Source of the DNA: an uncultured Lachnospiraceae bacterium
GTDB lineage: Bacteria; Bacillota; Clostridia; Lachnospirales; Lachnospiraceae
Assembly: GCA_947626985.1 (NCBI GenBank)
Contig: CANQUG010000031.1
Location: forward strand, 1-41,803
Reading direction: 5' to 3'
Length of the DNA stretch: 41,803 nt
The translations under genes and the position numbers were made by a program. The notes beneath the pieces were generated by a model. The model had not been told where the DNA came from and ran no database searches. It saw only the letters and a list, made by a program, of their open reading frames with translations. Each line of letters opens with the position of its first letter. Position 1 is the first letter of the stretch. Shown here one piece after another: positions 9,401 through 16,727 of this stretch.

Positions 9401-9627
9401 ATATCCGCCCAGTCATGGCAGTCCGCCTCCGGATCCGCAAAATTGTTCACACTGTCCGACAGATTTCTCCCGTAAGAGAACTTCCACAGACCGTTCAGAG
9501 AATGCCGGAATGGGTTTTCTCCCCTTTTCAGCAGCTCCTCACTGGGATAACAGATGTGGTCCGAATGTGCCTTCAACGCATTGTCTTTAAAAAACTCAGG
9601 GTCCCGCAATTTTTTGTAATCAAACAT
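6463..9627 (-). CDS. lacZ: GH2 beta-galactosidase (LacZ type)
   Basis: This enzyme hydrolyses terminal beta-galactosides in the cytoplasm. At 1054 residues it has the full LacZ layout: jelly-roll domain (about 40-220), immunoglobulin-like domains, TIM barrel with acid/base E473 in WSCGNES and nucleophile E540 in ICCEYTHAMGNS, and the C-terminal Bgal_small_N domain (WRAPTDNDDGYN near residue 850). The start MFDYKKLRD is chosen because AGGAGG sits eight bases upstream; an in-frame ATG 27 bases further out has no ribosome-binding site. It is first in a lacZ-GH112 unit with its own promoter and a conspicuous palindrome upstream. An exact lactose versus glycan galactose preference cannot be read. 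Confidence 0.95.
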   Translation of the reverse strand: MFDYKKLRDPEFFKDNALKAHSDHICYPSEELLKRGENPFRHSLNGLWKFSYGRNLSDSVNNFADPEADCHDWADIRVPAHIQMEGYDIPQYVNVQYPWDGREEIWTDSIPEKFNPVANYVKYFSVPEAMKNRPLYISFQGAESGMILWLNGHYVGYSEDSFTPADFELTPYLQEGENKLAVQVIKWTSSSWAEDQDFFRFSGLFRDVFLYTCPEVHVENLRIRALPDDSFTDGVLLVDAEGRGSGKITVTLKECVTEEYHLPRVLEKGNFPTEGGKTAAEAEFDLVQGEGHLSLPVKEILLWSAEQPNLYEVLLTVKDEEGKVTEVICETAGFRRFEMKDGLMCLNGKRMVFKGVNRHEFSSISGRVPRDEEILQDVLTMKRHNINAIRTSHYPNDSRIYRLCDRLGLCVLDETNMESHGSWDPLMRGTGSRDMVVPGDHPEWLGMMLDRVESIWQRDKNHACILIWSCGNESYGGLDIKKMSDRFRELDDTRLVHYEGVFNDRRYNDTSDMESQMYTPAEKIREFLEKNRSKPFICCEYTHAMGNSCGAMHKYTDLTDTEPLYQGGFIWDYVDQSIYKKDRYGEEFQAYGGDFGDRPTDYNFSGNGIVYGGDRTPSPKMQEIKFNYQNITAQVSEGKVRVINKNLFVSTDVYRCTVSVARDGVLMERKTLETSVPPLSEKEYVLPVAKQDIPGEYAVTVSFALREDTPWAKAGHEVAFGQGVYMVEEKAQELNCGEAAGAGQASSVSSSPYGARLKAAGIHRPVHVVKGVSNIGVYGDGFSALFSCMNGGLVSYRRGGREMLEAMPKPNFWRAPTDNDDGYNMMAEYAQWKIASMYVSHKKPASMPDAPRVEEDGESVSVTCTYYMPTMPASSCEVRYRVFGDGTVEVTLSYDPVPELGDMPEFGMIMKVSADYDHLEWYGMGPEETYQDRCRGGKLGIYRNLVSDNMARYMVPQECGNKVGVRWAKVCDRSGRGLLFEGDAMNFSALPYTPHEMENARHAFELPRIHYTVIRAAKQQLGIAGDNSWGARPHKEYLIDVSRRMEFTFRFRGI

Positions 9628-9716
9628 CTGGTTTCCTCCTAAACATAAAATCATACAGCAGCTTCTGTTCTCAGCTCAGCAGCTGGTTTAAAACGGCGTT
9701 CCCAAATTTCCAGAAT

Positions 9717-9745
9717 ATTATATCATCTCTCTCTCCCGGGTGCAA
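9717..9745 (-). promoter_or_regulatory. lacZ-GH112 promoter
   Basis: On the minus strand TTGCAC (9740-9745) is followed after 17 bases by a perfect TATAAT (9717-9722), 90 bases upstream of the lacZ ATG. It sits directly downstream of the palindrome at 9755-9786. Confidence 0.7.
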
Positions 9746-9754
9746 AAGAAATCC

Positions 9755-9786
9755 TGTATTTTGTTTCAATATACAAACAAAATACA
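9755..9786. promoter_or_regulatory. Perfect 12+12 bp palindrome upstream of lacZ promoter (predicted operator)
   Basis: TGTATTTTGTTT (9755-9766) and AAACAAAATACA (9775-9786) are exact inverted repeats with an 8-base spacer. It ends ten bases above the lacZ -35 hexamer, a position typical for an activator or dual-acting regulator. It overlaps the T-run region of the ABC-operon terminator by a few bases. The binding protein is unknown; the AraC regulator at 15534 is the closest candidate, although AraC-family sites are more often direct repeats. Confidence 0.55.
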
Positions 9787-9812
9787 AAAAGGGGAAGCAT
9801 TCCGCTTCCCCT
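9784..9812 (-). terminator. Terminator of the GH36-ABC operon
   Basis: Immediately past the last permease gene, AGGGGAAGC and GCTTCCCCT (9790-9798 and 9804-9812) form a 9-bp stem with a 5-base loop, followed on the minus strand by TTTTTGTATTTTG. Confidence 0.9.
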
Positions 9813-9816
9813 GAAA

Positions 9817-10659
9817 TTATTTTACCGCTCCTGAGGCCACGCCGCCGATGATCTGCTTCTGACAGATCAGATAGAAGATCAGAATGGGCAGCAGCGCCAG
9901 CAGGTAAGATGCAAACGCCAGATTATAGTTGGTGCCGAACTGGGTCTGGAAATTCAGCTGGGCCAGAGGCAGGGTGTTCATCTCCGTGCCTCCCATGATC
10001 ACCAGCGGCGTCATCACATCGTTCCAGACTGCAAGGGCTGTGAGTACGGCCACCGTGGCATGCATGGGCTTCATCATCGGGAAGATGATCTGCCAGTACA
10101 TATACCAGGTAGTGGCGCCGTCCACGTTGGCCGCCTCCTCCAGCGCCATGGGGATATTCTTCAGGTACCCCGTATACAGCAGCAGATTGATGGGCATATA
10201 GAACACCAGGTACAAAATCACAACTCCCACCCGGTTTGCGATTCCCATCTGCGCCGTCTGTTTTACCAGGGGCATCATCAAAATGGCAAATGGCACAAAC
10301 ATACCGGAAACGATATAATAGTAAACCAGTTTATAGCCTTTGGACTCTCCCATGCTCCGTCCGATGGCGTAGCCTGCGATTCCGTGAATCAGAAGGGCCA
10401 GAACCACCGTGATCACGGTGATCAGAAGGCTGTTTCCCAGAGAATGCCAGAAATCCGTGACCTCCATGGCCTGGGCAAAATTGCTGAGGCTCCAGTGGGA
10501 GGGGAAGGCCAGGGCTCCGGCCACATCGTTAGTCATCTCCGAGGGCTGCTTGAAGGCAATGATCACGGCCATGTAAAGAGGAAAAAAGATAGTCACACAG
10601 CCAAGGATCAGCAGAATCGTCACAGGCCAGTTTACTCTCTCGCTTACTTTTTCTTTCAT
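9817..10659 (-). CDS. Sugar ABC transporter permease, MalG/UgpE type
   Basis: This is one of two membrane subunits of a carbohydrate importer (280 residues, about six membrane segments). The cytoplasmic EAA loop, EEAANVDGATTWYMYWQIIFP (about 175-195), contacts the ATPase. The ATG overlaps the stop codon of the partner permease by one base (TAATG), so the two are translationally coupled. The gene ends the operon, with a terminator directly behind it. No ATP-binding subunit is encoded nearby. Confidence 0.92.
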   Translation of the reverse strand: MKEKVSERVNWPVTILLILGCVTIFFPLYMAVIIAFKQPSEMTNDVAGALAFPSHWSLSNFAQAMEVTDFWHSLGNSLLITVITVVLALLIHGIAGYAIGRSMGESKGYKLVYYYIVSGMFVPFAILMMPLVKQTAQMGIANRVGVVILYLVFYMPINLLLYTGYLKNIPMALEEAANVDGATTWYMYWQIIFPMMKPMHATVAVLTALAVWNDVMTPLVIMGGTEMNTLPLAQLNFQTQFGTNYNLAFASYLLALLPILIFYLICQKQIIGGVASGAVK

Positions 10660-11537
10660 TATAACTGTTCCTCCTTACTGTTCATAAATTTCATCTGAGC
10701 CACTGAAAACGCCACGATCACAACAAAGAAGACGAAAGCGTTGGCGCTCTGGAAACCGAACTGTCCGCCGCCCATACCGTTGTTGTAGATCAGGAAGGAA
10801 ATGGACTCCGTGCTCTGGGACGGGCCGCCCTTGGTGAGGGCCATGATCTGGTCGAACACCATCAGGAAGTTCTTCATGCAGAGCACCGTATTGGTGGTAA
10901 CGAAGGGAATGATCAGAGGGAATGTAAGATTCCGGAAGCTCTTCCATCCGGTAGCGCCGTCGATGGAGCCCGCCTCATACACCTCCTCCGGCACCGTCTG
11001 CAGACCGGAGATATAAATGATGGTATTCTGGGCGATGGACTGCCAGGCTCCCACCACCACGATTCCCAGCCACGCCGTCTTCGTGCTGGCAAGAATACTG
11101 CTGCTCAGAAATCCGATTCCCAGACTCTTTCCCACGGCAGGAATGATATAGGTAAACAGGAAGCTGAAAATGTATGCCACAACCAGACTTCCCAGCACGT
11201 TGGGGATAAAATAAATTCCCCGCAGAGCGCCTTTGGCCTTGATCTTGCTGTTCAGACCCAGAGCCAGGATCAGACTGATCACATTGGTGAGGATCGTGCA
11301 GACAAAGGCGTATTTGACGGTAAACCAGTAGGAACCGCCCACTCTGGAATCCGTAAACAGATCCGCGTAGTTCCGGAGTCCCACCCAGTCGTAGGATCCG
11401 TAGCCTCTGAAATTGGTAAAGCTGTAGATGAAGCCCCGGATCAGAGGATAGGTGTTAAACATGAAAAACAGAATCACAACGGGTATCGTAATGCACAAAA
11501 ACGTGCGCTTTCTTTTGTTGACAACCTTGCCGTTCAT
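10659..11537 (-). CDS. Sugar ABC transporter permease, MalF/UgpA type
   Basis: This second membrane subunit (292 residues) starts with a basic cytoplasmic end (MNGKVVNKRKRTF) and a first membrane helix, FLCITIPVVILFFMFNTYP. The EAA loop VYEAGSIDGATGWKSFRNLTFP lies around 185-205. It starts 15 bases after the binding-protein gene, with GGAGGG upstream of the ATG, and its stop overlaps the start of the MalG-type gene. The order binding protein, MalF, MalG is the standard CUT1 arrangement for oligosaccharides. Confidence 0.92.
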   Translation of the reverse strand: MNGKVVNKRKRTFLCITIPVVILFFMFNTYPLIRGFIYSFTNFRGYGSYDWVGLRNYADLFTDSRVGGSYWFTVKYAFVCTILTNVISLILALGLNSKIKAKGALRGIYFIPNVLGSLVVAYIFSFLFTYIIPAVGKSLGIGFLSSSILASTKTAWLGIVVVGAWQSIAQNTIIYISGLQTVPEEVYEAGSIDGATGWKSFRNLTFPLIIPFVTTNTVLCMKNFLMVFDQIMALTKGGPSQSTESISFLIYNNGMGGGQFGFQSANAFVFFVVIVAFSVAQMKFMNSKEEQL

Positions 11538-11551
11538 TCAGACATCCCTCC

Positions 11552-12856
11552 TTACGCCGCGTCCTGCGGATGCTCTTCCAGATAATCCTGCAGTTTTCTG
11601 ATCACGTCCCGGTTATAGCGCACCCAGTCCGTATCGAATCTGGTCAGGAATTTGTCAAGTGCGTCAGAACTGTCGTCCAGGAGATAGGTCTGGATCATGG
11701 CGTCCACAGCCATCTCACTGGGATAATAATGGTCCTGATAGTCCGCCGATTTGCCTTCCTCGATGTATTCCTTCATGCCGTCCAGCACGGAGGAGAGGCG
11801 GAAATCTCCCTTTTTGCAGGGAACCGCGCCCTGATCGTCCAGGTACTGCTGAACATTTTCATCCTCCAGGAGGAAATTCAGCACCTCGTAGGCGGCTTCC
11901 TTGTGCTCGCAGGCGGCCATCACCATAAATTCCAGGTCGTTGCCGGAATTCAGCAGATTTTCCTCCGCCGTATTGCTCGCGGGAAATACAAATGAGTCAA
12001 TATTCATGTCCGGATTTACGGACTGGATCTGAGGAACCGCATAGCTTCCGATGGTGTACATGGCGGACTCCCCTCTGGCAAAGGCAGTGCAGGCGTCATT
12101 GTAGCTGTAGGACACAGGAGCCGGCTCCGCATAATTCAGAAGAGTTTTTGTCTTCTCCGCAACCTCCCGGTAGGCATCCGTGAAGGTGGCCGTTCCGCTG
12201 TTCACCTGTCTGCAGATATCCGCGGGAGCCAGATCCACGGCGATGGCATTCCAGGGCGCCAGGCAGGTCCAGGTATCCCGGAAGCCCAGATACAGGGGCA
12301 GAATTCCCTCAGACTGAATGTCCTCACAGAGAGCGACAAATTCGTCCCAGGTAGTGGGAATTTCCCATCCGTGCTCTTCAAACATGTCCTTGTTGTAAAG
12401 AATTCCTGCGGCGTTGGCCATGTAGGGAACCGCGTAGACTCCCTCCTTGGGCACGAATTCCAGGTTCTTATTGATTTCCAGATAGGACTCCTTGATATCC
12501 GCCAGTCCGGGATAGTCGGAAATGTCCATGAACAGATCCGCATCCAGGAAATTGGAATAGGTGATATCACCGCCGATGCCGATAATATCCGGATACTCCT
12601 CCCGGATCAGCTTGGTCTTTAAAATGGTGGTGGCGTCATTGGGGGAATCGATTCTCAGTTCAATATCGTCATGGGACGCATTGAACTCCTCCTCCAGTTG
12701 TTCAAAAATATCCACAGCCTCCTGTTTGTACTGCAGCATTTCAATGACCGTCTTTCCCGACTCCTCCGCCTCCCCGCATCCGGAGAGCAGGAAGGGAGAG
12801 ACAGCGGTCACTGCCATGCACACGGCGCACAGCGCTGCTTTTACATCTCTTCTCAT
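11552..12856 (-). CDS. Sugar-binding lipoprotein of the ABC importer
   Basis: This extracellular family 1 solute-binding protein captures the sugar outside the membrane. The start MRRDVKAALC is chosen because AGGAGGAATTTT directly precedes that ATG; an earlier in-frame start 36 bases out lacks a site. The 434-residue product has a basic N-terminus, a hydrophobic stretch and a lipobox LLSGC with the lipidated cysteine at 27. The body shows the family features KEGVYAVPYMANAAGILYNK (about 133-152) and IPTTWDEF. It lies between GH36 and the permeases, so its ligand is probably an alpha-galactoside or a galactose-containing oligosaccharide. Confidence 0.93.
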   Translation of the reverse strand: MRRDVKAALCAVCMAVTAVSPFLLSGCGEAEESGKTVIEMLQYKQEAVDIFEQLEEEFNASHDDIELRIDSPNDATTILKTKLIREEYPDIIGIGGDITYSNFLDADLFMDISDYPGLADIKESYLEINKNLEFVPKEGVYAVPYMANAAGILYNKDMFEEHGWEIPTTWDEFVALCEDIQSEGILPLYLGFRDTWTCLAPWNAIAVDLAPADICRQVNSGTATFTDAYREVAEKTKTLLNYAEPAPVSYSYNDACTAFARGESAMYTIGSYAVPQIQSVNPDMNIDSFVFPASNTAEENLLNSGNDLEFMVMAACEHKEAAYEVLNFLLEDENVQQYLDDQGAVPCKKGDFRLSSVLDGMKEYIEEGKSADYQDHYYPSEMAVDAMIQTYLLDDSSDALDKFLTRFDTDWVRYNRDVIRKLQDYLEEHPQDAA

Positions 12857-13063
12857 AAAATTCCTCCTGTCAGAATAGTGAAAACCTCTCATCTATCATC
12901 CGATCCGGAAAAAGCTGTCCATCTTCGCCGGCTGTCGACGGACGTCTCCTCTCAGATCAAAATGAACGATTATGAACCGCTTCAGGGACATCGGAAATTT
13001 CCGGGCACTCCTGCCGCGGCAGCGGATCTTTTCCCATGATCCGAAATTTTCTTAAAAGCGCTG

Positions 13064-15253
13064 TCACCTGACCGCCGTGACAGCAAACTGCATTCCTTCA
13101 TACTCTCCCAGGCCCAGATCTACGGGCAGCCCCGCTCTCATCAGCGCGGCTCCGGACCGGCAGATATCATACCTCTCCACATGATACCGCAGATCCTCTC
13201 TGAGCCCTCTCAGCTTCAGGTATCTCTGGGCGCCGTTGGGCTCTTTATCTGTAATCACCACATTCACCAGGGCTTCCCTCCGGTCCCGGGAGACAAAGGC
13301 CCAGGCCGTGAAGCCTTTGCCGCTGTAGGGACTCTCCAGGCGGTAGTAATCTCCCTGATCAATCAGGCTGCTGTATGTTCTGTATGTTTCCGTGAGCGCT
13401 CTGCACTCTTCCTTCTCCCGGGCGGTAAGCTTCCCCGGATCCAGCTCATAGCCGAAGGTTCCGCTCATTGCCACGATTCCTCTTGTTCCCAGAGGCACCG
13501 CGCGCTTCGTCTGATGATTGGGGCAGACGGAAACATGAGCTCCCATGGTGCAGACCGGATAACCGAAGGAGGTTCCGTACTGAATCTTCAGCCGGTTGAT
13601 GGCGTCCGTATTGTCGCTGCACCAGATCTGAGGATGATAGTACAGCATTCCCGGGTCAAATCTTCCGCCGCCTCCGCTGCATCCCTCAAACAGCACTTCC
13701 GGATGGGCGTTCTCAATTCTTTCCAGCACACGGTAAAGTCCCAGAACATACCTGTGGAACACCGCGCCCTGGTTTCCTCCCCCGGACCAGACCTCGCTGA
13801 TGCTCCGGTTCATATCCCATTTCACATAGGCAATATTGGCGGAGGAAAGCATCTCATCCATAAAGTCCACGATATAGTTCTGTACTTCTTCCCGGGAAAG
13901 ATCCAGGACCAGCTGATATCGCCCTCTGGCAGCCGGTCTTCCCGGAATCTGAAGGGTCCAGTCCGGATGCTCTCTGTACAGGCGGCTGTTCTCGGAAACC
14001 ATCTCAGGCTCCACCCAGACTCCGAAATCCAGTCCCAGTTCATTGATATCCTCCGCCAGCCCTTTCAGGCCCCGGGGAAGCTTCTCCGGATTTTCCTTCC
14101 AGTCCCCCAGCGCGCAGAAATCATTGTTCCTGTCTCCGAACCATCCGTCGTCCAGCACAAAAAGATCCGCTCCAAGCTCCGCTCCATGTCTGGCCATGTC
14201 TACCAGGGTTTCATGGCGGAAATCAAAATACGCCGCCTCCCAGCTGTTGAGCAGCACCGGACGTTTTTTGTTCCTGTATATATTGCTGCTTATATTGGTA
14301 CGAAAAATATCATGATACATATGGGAAAGCTTCGTGAGTCCTCTGTCCGTATAGGCCAGGATCACCTCCGGGGCGAAAAAGCTTTCTCCCGGCTCCAGCT
14401 TCCAGGAAAACCGGTCGGGGTGAATCCCCATCACCAGTCTCGTCTGGTCAAACTGATCCTTTTCCACCGTACACTGAAAGTTTCCGCTGTAGACAAAAGA
14501 AAATCCATAGCACTCCCCGTGCTCCTCTCCCGCATCCTTCCCGCAGAGAATGACAAAGGGATTATGCTGATGGCTGGAGGTTCCCCGGATGCTTCCTATG
14601 GTCTGCTGACCGGATATGAGCGGATCTCTGTGGAACTCCCTCTCCATGGTATGACGGCCGTCAAAATGGATAAAATCAAAATCAGACTCCAGCCAGTCCA
14701 TGGTAACGGACATGATCCTGGTGAGCCGGACGGGTTCCGTTCCCCCGTTCCTTACCCGGACTGTTCTTGTGATCACGTCCAGATTTTCAAACACACAGTA
14801 ACATAATGTAACCGTAAGGCCGCTGACGGGATCCTTAAGCTCCGCTTCCAGAGTATCGGTTCTGTCATTCTCCCGGACTCTCAGGCCCGGAAGATCGGGA
14901 AGACTGTATTTCCCCTCGTAGATCCAATGACCTGTATATTTCCCTTCAAAGGCTCTGCTGAGATCCCCGTTTTCCGCCTCGATGCTGCTGACCCGGAAAT
15001 CTCCCACGCCCGCGCTGGAAAATTCCTGAGGCATCACATCCAGAGAAACCGTCCGGTCTCTTCCCGCCACATTGGGATTAGGGGAAAACCCGCGGTCGTA
15101 ATGAGTGAGCAGCCCGCTGAGATCTTCGTCATCGATCCGGCTGCCGTAATAGATATGGAGCAGATATCCCAATTCGGAAATTTTCATCTGATAAGTACTG
15201 TGGCTGGTGTGCATCGAAAATGTCCTGCTGCCTTCAGAATAAATGATCGACAT
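13064..15253 (-). CDS. GH36 alpha-galactosidase
   Basis: It removes terminal alpha-galactose from oligosaccharides such as raffinose, melibiose or blood-group B type glycans. The start MSIIYSEGSR follows AAGGGGAAGAGAC; an earlier in-frame start would lie inside the promoter. The 729 residues have the N-terminal beta-sandwich (to about 325), then the barrel with NSWEAAYFDF, FVLDDGWFGDRNND (about 365-378), the nucleophile D480 in YVKWDMNR and the acid/base D547 in WCSDNTD, with the CSGGGGRFDPGM loop between. No signal peptide, so it acts on imported sugar. It is the first gene of the operon that continues into the binding protein and both permeases, divergent from the AraC gene. Confidence 0.95.
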   Translation of the reverse strand: MSIIYSEGSRTFSMHTSHSTYQMKISELGYLLHIYYGSRIDDEDLSGLLTHYDRGFSPNPNVAGRDRTVSLDVMPQEFSSAGVGDFRVSSIEAENGDLSRAFEGKYTGHWIYEGKYSLPDLPGLRVRENDRTDTLEAELKDPVSGLTVTLCYCVFENLDVITRTVRVRNGGTEPVRLTRIMSVTMDWLESDFDFIHFDGRHTMEREFHRDPLISGQQTIGSIRGTSSHQHNPFVILCGKDAGEEHGECYGFSFVYSGNFQCTVEKDQFDQTRLVMGIHPDRFSWKLEPGESFFAPEVILAYTDRGLTKLSHMYHDIFRTNISSNIYRNKKRPVLLNSWEAAYFDFRHETLVDMARHGAELGADLFVLDDGWFGDRNNDFCALGDWKENPEKLPRGLKGLAEDINELGLDFGVWVEPEMVSENSRLYREHPDWTLQIPGRPAARGRYQLVLDLSREEVQNYIVDFMDEMLSSANIAYVKWDMNRSISEVWSGGGNQGAVFHRYVLGLYRVLERIENAHPEVLFEGCSGGGGRFDPGMLYYHPQIWCSDNTDAINRLKIQYGTSFGYPVCTMGAHVSVCPNHQTKRAVPLGTRGIVAMSGTFGYELDPGKLTAREKEECRALTETYRTYSSLIDQGDYYRLESPYSGKGFTAWAFVSRDRREALVNVVITDKEPNGAQRYLKLRGLREDLRYHVERYDICRSGAALMRAGLPVDLGLGEYEGMQFAVTAVR

Positions 15254-15290
15254 GTCTCTTCCCCTTTTTCTGTACTCCAATTTATAAAGT

Positions 15291-15336
15291 ATTGTATTTT
15301 CTGCCCGGCTGAAAGTAAATAACCCCATAACCGGGG
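15291..15336 (-). promoter_or_regulatory. GH36 promoter with adjacent CCCC-N6-GGGG inverted repeat
   Basis: On the minus strand TTTACT (15314-15319) stands 17 bases before TACAAT (15291-15296), 38 bases above the GH36 ATG. Directly upstream of the -35, CCCC (15323-15326) and GGGG (15333-15336) form an inverted repeat flanked by AT-rich sequence, a candidate site for the divergently encoded AraC protein. Confidence 0.5.
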
Positions 15337-15533
15337 AATATATCACTTTTCAGCTTTTATCCTTTATTTGTCATATGAGGCGGAATTATGATATATCTGT
15401 AAAAATTTTCTGTTTCTTTTTCGAAATTTTTCCTGTAGAATGAAGACAGTACAAAATGAAATCCGGACAACGGCCGCACCGGATCGGTCCGGACAGACAT
15501 CCGGATATTTTCTCACAGAGGAGGATGCTCGCT

Positions 15534-16397
15534 GTGGCTTACGAAAATACATTTTCACTGTTTCCCAACGAACGGTACATGGACATGACTCTGGTTCAGT
15601 ACGGGCTGGAACAATGCGCCGCCAACCACTCCTATGGCCCGGCGTCCAGGAATCACTTTCTGTTTCATTATATTTTGTCAGGCAGGGGCACGCTGCACTC
15701 CACGGACAGCACCGGGGAAACCCACTCCTACCGGCTGTCCGCCGGCTCCGGCTTTCTCATCTGTCCGGGACAGGTCAACACCTACATCGCCGATACGGAT
15801 GCCCCCTGGAACTACTGCTGGCTGGAATTCGACGGCCTGAAATGCACGGAGATTCTCTCCACCGCAGGCCTCTCCTTCGATCATCCCATCTACCGGCCTC
15901 TGGATAAGGATTCCGGGGACCAGCTGCTGGCAGAAATGCTCAGCATTGTTTATCACAGGGAAAGAAGCTCTCTCTACCTCATCGGACATCTGTACCTGTT
16001 TCTGGACACCCTGGTTCTCTCCTCCTTCAATCATGCTTCCCTCACCGGCGGTCACCTGAAGGATCTGTACATCCGGGAAGCCCTTTCCTTCGTGGAGCAG
16101 AATTATCAGAACAGCACGGCCACCATTGCGGACATGGCTGCCTTCTGCAATCTGAACCAGAGCTATCTGGCCAAAATATTTAAGGCGAACCTGAATCAGA
16201 CGCCTCAGCAGTTTCTCATTTACTACCGCATGAACAAAGCGGCGGAGCTGCTGCGCCACACTTCGGCCCCCATCAGTGAAATTTCCCGGCAGGTGGGCTA
16301 TCAGAGCCAGCTGAATTTCTCCCGGGCGTTCAAAAACATATACGGACTGTCGCCCCAGAACTGGCGGAAGGAACACCAGGTTTTAAAGTCCCGGTGA
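15534..16397 (+). CDS. AraC-family transcription regulator of the GH36-ABC locus
   Basis: The N-terminal cupin-like sensor (about 20-110, with GTLHSTDSTGETHSYRLSAG) is followed by two C-terminal helix-turn-helix motifs (about 185-280), including IADMAAFCNLNQSYLAKIFK and ISEISRQVGYQSQLNFSRAF, the AraC signature. A GTG start is preferred: AGAGGAGG (15517-15524) lies nine bases upstream, whereas the nearby ATG at 15525 abuts the ribosome-binding site. The product is 287 residues. It is divergent from the GH36 gene with a 280-base shared control region. A sugar-responsive activator like MsmR or RafR is the likely role; the inducer is unknown. Confidence 0.9.
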   Translation: MAYENTFSLFPNERYMDMTLVQYGLEQCAANHSYGPASRNHFLFHYILSGRGTLHSTDSTGETHSYRLSAGSGFLICPGQVNTYIADTDAPWNYCWLEFDGLKCTEILSTAGLSFDHPIYRPLDKDSGDQLLAEMLSIVYHRERSSLYLIGHLYLFLDTLVLSSFNHASLTGGHLKDLYIREALSFVEQNYQNSTATIADMAAFCNLNQSYLAKIFKANLNQTPQQFLIYYRMNKAAELLRHTSAPISEISRQVGYQSQLNFSRAFKNIYGLSPQNWRKEHQVLKSR

Positions 16398-16463
16398 CGG
16401 GAGTTTCCCTGCAGAATACCAAGCAGCCTGTCTCCCTGTGTTTTGCAGATAGATTGGGTTTCC

Positions 16464-16557
16464 GGATAAACTGTGAGGACAAATCAATCGTATCCCTGGA
16501 TAAACTGTGAGGACAAATAAATTGTGTCCCCGGATAAATTGTAAGGACAAATAAAAG
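16464..16557. repeat. Three tandem 34-bp repeats after the AraC gene
   Basis: GGATAAACTGTGAGGACAAA starts at 16464, 16498 and 16532 (third copy with two changes), an exact 34-base period. The array begins 67 bases past the AraC stop and ends at the left arm of the terminator hairpin. There are no spacers and no terminal inverted repeats. Function unknown. Confidence 0.85.
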
Positions 16558-16559
16558 AT

Positions 16560-16615
16560 GCCTTCTCCCTGCTCCTCAGTTTCGAGGAGGGGAAAAGGCA
16601 CTTTTCGTTCTCTTT
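16560..16615. terminator. Bidirectional terminator between araC and the AI-2E-type gene
   Basis: A long stem with small bulges (16560-16577 with 16584-16599, loop AGTTTC) joins GCCTTCTCCC..CTCCTC to GAGGAG..GGGAAAAGGC. On the plus strand it is followed by ACTTTTCGTTCTCTTTTTTC, on the minus strand by ATCTTTTATTT, so it can stop both convergent transcripts. Confidence 0.8.
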
Positions 16616-16662
16616 TTTCTGTTAAAAAGCGATCATACAGCTGCTGCTGCTTTTCTGCAGGA

Positions 16663-16727
16663 TCACTTCTTCTTTTTTACAATGTCACTTCTTCTTTTTA
16701 CAATATCACTTCTTCTCTTCCACAATA
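16663..16727. repeat. Tandem copies of the 3' end of the AI-2E-type gene
   Basis: TCACTTCTTCTTTTTACAAT-like units begin at 16663, 16685 and 16706 (steps of 22 and 21). The rightmost unit is the real gene end: on the minus strand it encodes the last residues EEKK and the stop TGA. The other two units lie downstream and each repeat the stop codon, so the last 21 or so bases of the gene have been copied in tandem beyond it. Confidence 0.8.
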
